Of a DNA stretch of 33,732 bases, positions 32,162 to 33,732 are shown piece after piece. The stretch's first letter is position 1. The number at the start of each line of letters is the position of its first letter. The stretch comes from Nitrososphaeraceae archaeon (GTDB lineage: Archaea > Thermoproteota > Nitrososphaeria > Nitrososphaerales > Nitrososphaeraceae): NCBI GenBank assembly GCA_009377575.1, contig WHTU01000037.1:1-33732 (forward strand). The letters are read 5' to 3'. A program made the translations under genes and the position numbers. Under the pieces are notes generated by a model, which had not been told where the DNA came from, did no database searches, and saw only the letters and a list, made by a program, of their open reading frames with translations.

Positions 32162-32776
32162 GTGACCGTAAACACAGGCAACACAAAAAGCATGTTTATC
32201 ATCCCATATCATGCAGACAATAATAAAGAAGAATGGGAAGAAAAAAGAATGATCACCGATACTATTGAAGGATTGTTTACACAAACCGATGGAGATTGGA
32301 ATGCCATTCTTGTGGTGAATGGGCATTCTAAAGGGATGGTTAGTAATTATCTATCTGATTTGAAAGGAAAATTCCATCCAAAAATCGATATTATCTCCTT
32401 GGACAGAATTGCAGGTCCAGGAGTCGCTAGAAATCTTGCCATCATGAGAGCAATAGAGAAGGGTTGCTCTTTAGTACTTTTTAATGATGCAGATGATATA
32501 TCTCATCCGAAACGGTTAGAAGTTGTCAAAAGTATATTTTTAGAGAAGCCTGAAGTTGATGTAATCTATTCGACTTTTGAAGTAATAGATGAGAATAATC
32601 ATCAGATTCCTAGGAATAAAATCTCTTCACCCATTCTTGAAATCTTAGAATCGCATGAGGTGAATCCAATCGAGGGTAACGATATCTGGATTAAGATGGG
32701 AACAGAAACAGGATATATCAATGCAACTTCTTCAACTGCTGTACGAGGCTGGCTTTGCCAACCAAATGGAAAATGA
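32162..32776 (+). CDS. Family 2 glycosyltransferase, C-terminally truncated
   Basis: A 204-residue protein with a GTG start at 32162. It has the GT-A nucleotide-sugar-binding fold: MFIIPYHADNNKEEWEEKRM, NAILVVNGHSKGM, then GPGVARNLAIMRAIEKG. The metal-binding DxD region is SLVLFNDADDISHPKRLE (D109-D112). Related enzymes continue after INATSSTAVR with an SED/His-Trp acceptor-side block. Here the chain stops a few residues later (GWLCQPNGK), so the catalytic-base region appears missing. It is either a truncated relic or a mis-terminated gene. Confidence 0.78.
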   Translation: MTVNTGNTKSMFIIPYHADNNKEEWEEKRMITDTIEGLFTQTDGDWNAILVVNGHSKGMVSNYLSDLKGKFHPKIDIISLDRIAGPGVARNLAIMRAIEKGCSLVLFNDADDISHPKRLEVVKSIFLEKPEVDVIYSTFEVIDENNHQIPRNKISSPILEILESHEVNPIEGNDIWIKMGTETGYINATSSTAVRGWLCQPNGK

Positions 32777-33013
32777 GAGTTATGTCTATATTAACAGATA
32801 GAATTTTAGAATTATCATGATCCTCATCACCTTTCTTAATATCGCTAAAACTAACGCATTGATATAATGCAATCACTAAACAAAATGTTCCAGCTGTATC
32901 CTACTCATTCATTATCCATCCAATTGCAATTACTAAATGTGCTGTCTTCTTAATGAATACAGGAGTCTAGAGAATACATTACACTTGCTATGCGGAATTG
33001 ATGATATTAAGGC

Positions 33014-33193
33014 TTACTTTATGATATGTGATTTAATTTTTTCTTTCATCTCCAGAGTCATGAAATCTACTTCTTTGTACCCATTCTCTTTGACGGCAGC
33101 CTCTGCAGCATTTTTCATAAGTTCTTCTTCTGTTTTTCCCTGTTCTACACAATCACAATCCTGTCCGATATCATGACATGCGAGCATTAACAT
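33014..33193 (-). CDS. DUF1059-family small protein
   Basis: A 59-residue protein from ATG at 33193 (or the ATG two codons on, 33187). The pattern MLACHDIGQDCDCVEQGKTE, then EELMKNAAEAA, matches DUF1059 (C.DiG.dC.f...g.teeEvm..a..Ha). Three cysteines and one His near the N-terminus could bind metal. The C-terminus is helical and charged (MTLEMKEKIKSHIIK). DUF1059 proteins are small and uncharacterised, and often found in stress or envelope contexts. Confidence 0.72.
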   Translation of the reverse strand: MLMLACHDIGQDCDCVEQGKTEEELMKNAAEAAVKENGYKEVDFMTLEMKEKIKSHIIK

Positions 33194-33336
33194 GCAGATT
33201 AATCACTCTCCTTAATGTTGTCCAGGCTGGATTTAGAATTAGAATTCATAATGGTTCTTATCTTCTTTGGTCCTACATGGAGACAAATACCATTGACTAC
33301 CAATATTTAAATAACTCATAGAAATGAATTGTCAAC

Positions 33337-33436
33337 ATGTCAAAAAGAGAACAAGAGAAAGCTATTGAAGTTACAAAAAAAATTGGCTGAAGAAGCCAAG
33401 AGTGTAGGAGACAAACGTGATGCCCAGCGGGAATAA
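33337..33436 (+). pseudogene. Mini-protein gene with a +1 frameshift in a run of eight A
   Basis: From ATG 33337 the frame reads MSKREQEKAIEVTKKIG and stops. If the run of eight A at 33375-33382 were seven, the frame would continue KLAEEAKSVGDKRDAQRE to a TAA at 33434-33436, giving a charged helical 32-residue protein. A TATA-like ATATTTAAATA lies about 30 bases upstream. A homopolymer indel or transcript slippage explains the break. Confidence 0.45.
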
Positions 33437-33732
33437 CTTGCCTACTACTCATTTTTCTAAGCCATCTTTGCTGGCGGGATGACCTTATATTTATTATCTA
33501 TATTAAACACAGCTAGGCGTCAGATATCTAATCCCTACTAGAAGTATTACAGTATAAAGGACGACTAATCTAGGCGGGGGCTTACGCTAACCTAGAACTG
33601 TCAATATCTCGGAACGTCACCCGTATAAAATCTTCTTTTCCATCCCAACCAAGATAAGTCACTACTACGCCAATACACTAGGAAATCGCAGTTGTTTAAC
33701 CGGAACTTTTTGCCTCTCTACTACACCATGAT
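33437..33732. other. Right-end gene-free stretch
   Basis: No supported gene. A minus-strand frame (VVTYLGWDGKEDFIRVTFRD) of about 30 codons looks protein-like but has a stop close upstream and only a GTG start. It may be a scrap of a gene. Confidence 0.3.

Noticed and set aside
32937-33176. 79-codon plus-strand frame
   Set aside because: It lies antisense to the DUF1059-like gene, which has a clear family pattern.
1-33732. tRNA, rRNA, CRISPR arrays and insertion sequences
   Set aside because: I looked for T-loop sequences, spaced direct repeats and transposase genes with terminal repeats and found none that hold up. The HTH at 20263 is transposase-like but lacks catalytic motifs and flanking inverted repeats.

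Overview
The window reads as chromosomal DNA of an AT-rich, terrestrial ammonia-oxidising archaeon (Nitrososphaerales, most like Candidatus Nitrosocosmicus). This is inferred from gene content, not from a database match: an archaeal TFB, short TATA boxes 25-50 bases upstream of starts, C2H2 mini zinc-finger proteins, a Complex I NuoB subunit and a manganese catalase. No rRNA, tRNA or CRISPR array was seen.

Left end (1 to about 3640): a decaying tailed-virus provirus. It holds a large terminase broken between ATPase and nuclease domains, a stand-alone NUMOD3 protein, two tiny overlapping genes, an HNH nuclease, an unknown protein and several tiny membrane proteins. Perfect palindromes and hairpins lie between them. 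No integrase or attachment site is visible.

Middle (3640 to 17600): a divergent RibD_C/DHFR-fold-like protein, a patatin-like phospholipase and a four-helix membrane protein. Then come a full trifunctional LigD (phosphoesterase-ligase-polymerase), a C2H2 protein whose reading frame continues past an in-frame stop, an isolated nuoB, endonuclease IV, a flavin disulfide reductase and a Rieske-domain remnant.

17600 to 25300: a broken S8 protease fused to a repeat-protein fragment, an antisense pseudogene, a large HTH/coiled-coil protein, zinc-binding mini-proteins, a PRC-barrel-like protein, a hydrophilic stress-type protein and a secreted sequon-rich protein.

25300 to the end: NAD synthetase, small membrane proteins, manganese catalase, a CorA whose N-terminal part is wrecked by a stop and two frameshifts, a ferritin-like protein, TFB, a truncated glycosyltransferase, a DUF1059 protein and a mini-gene with a poly-A frameshift.

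Two themes stand out. First, many genes serve DNA repair and oxidative or desiccation stress (LigD, endonuclease IV, Mn catalase, ferritin-like protein, disulfide reductase, PRC-barrel). Second, an unusually large number of genes are interrupted by one stop or one frameshift. That could be real decay, recoding or assembly error, and re-reading the raw data would settle it.
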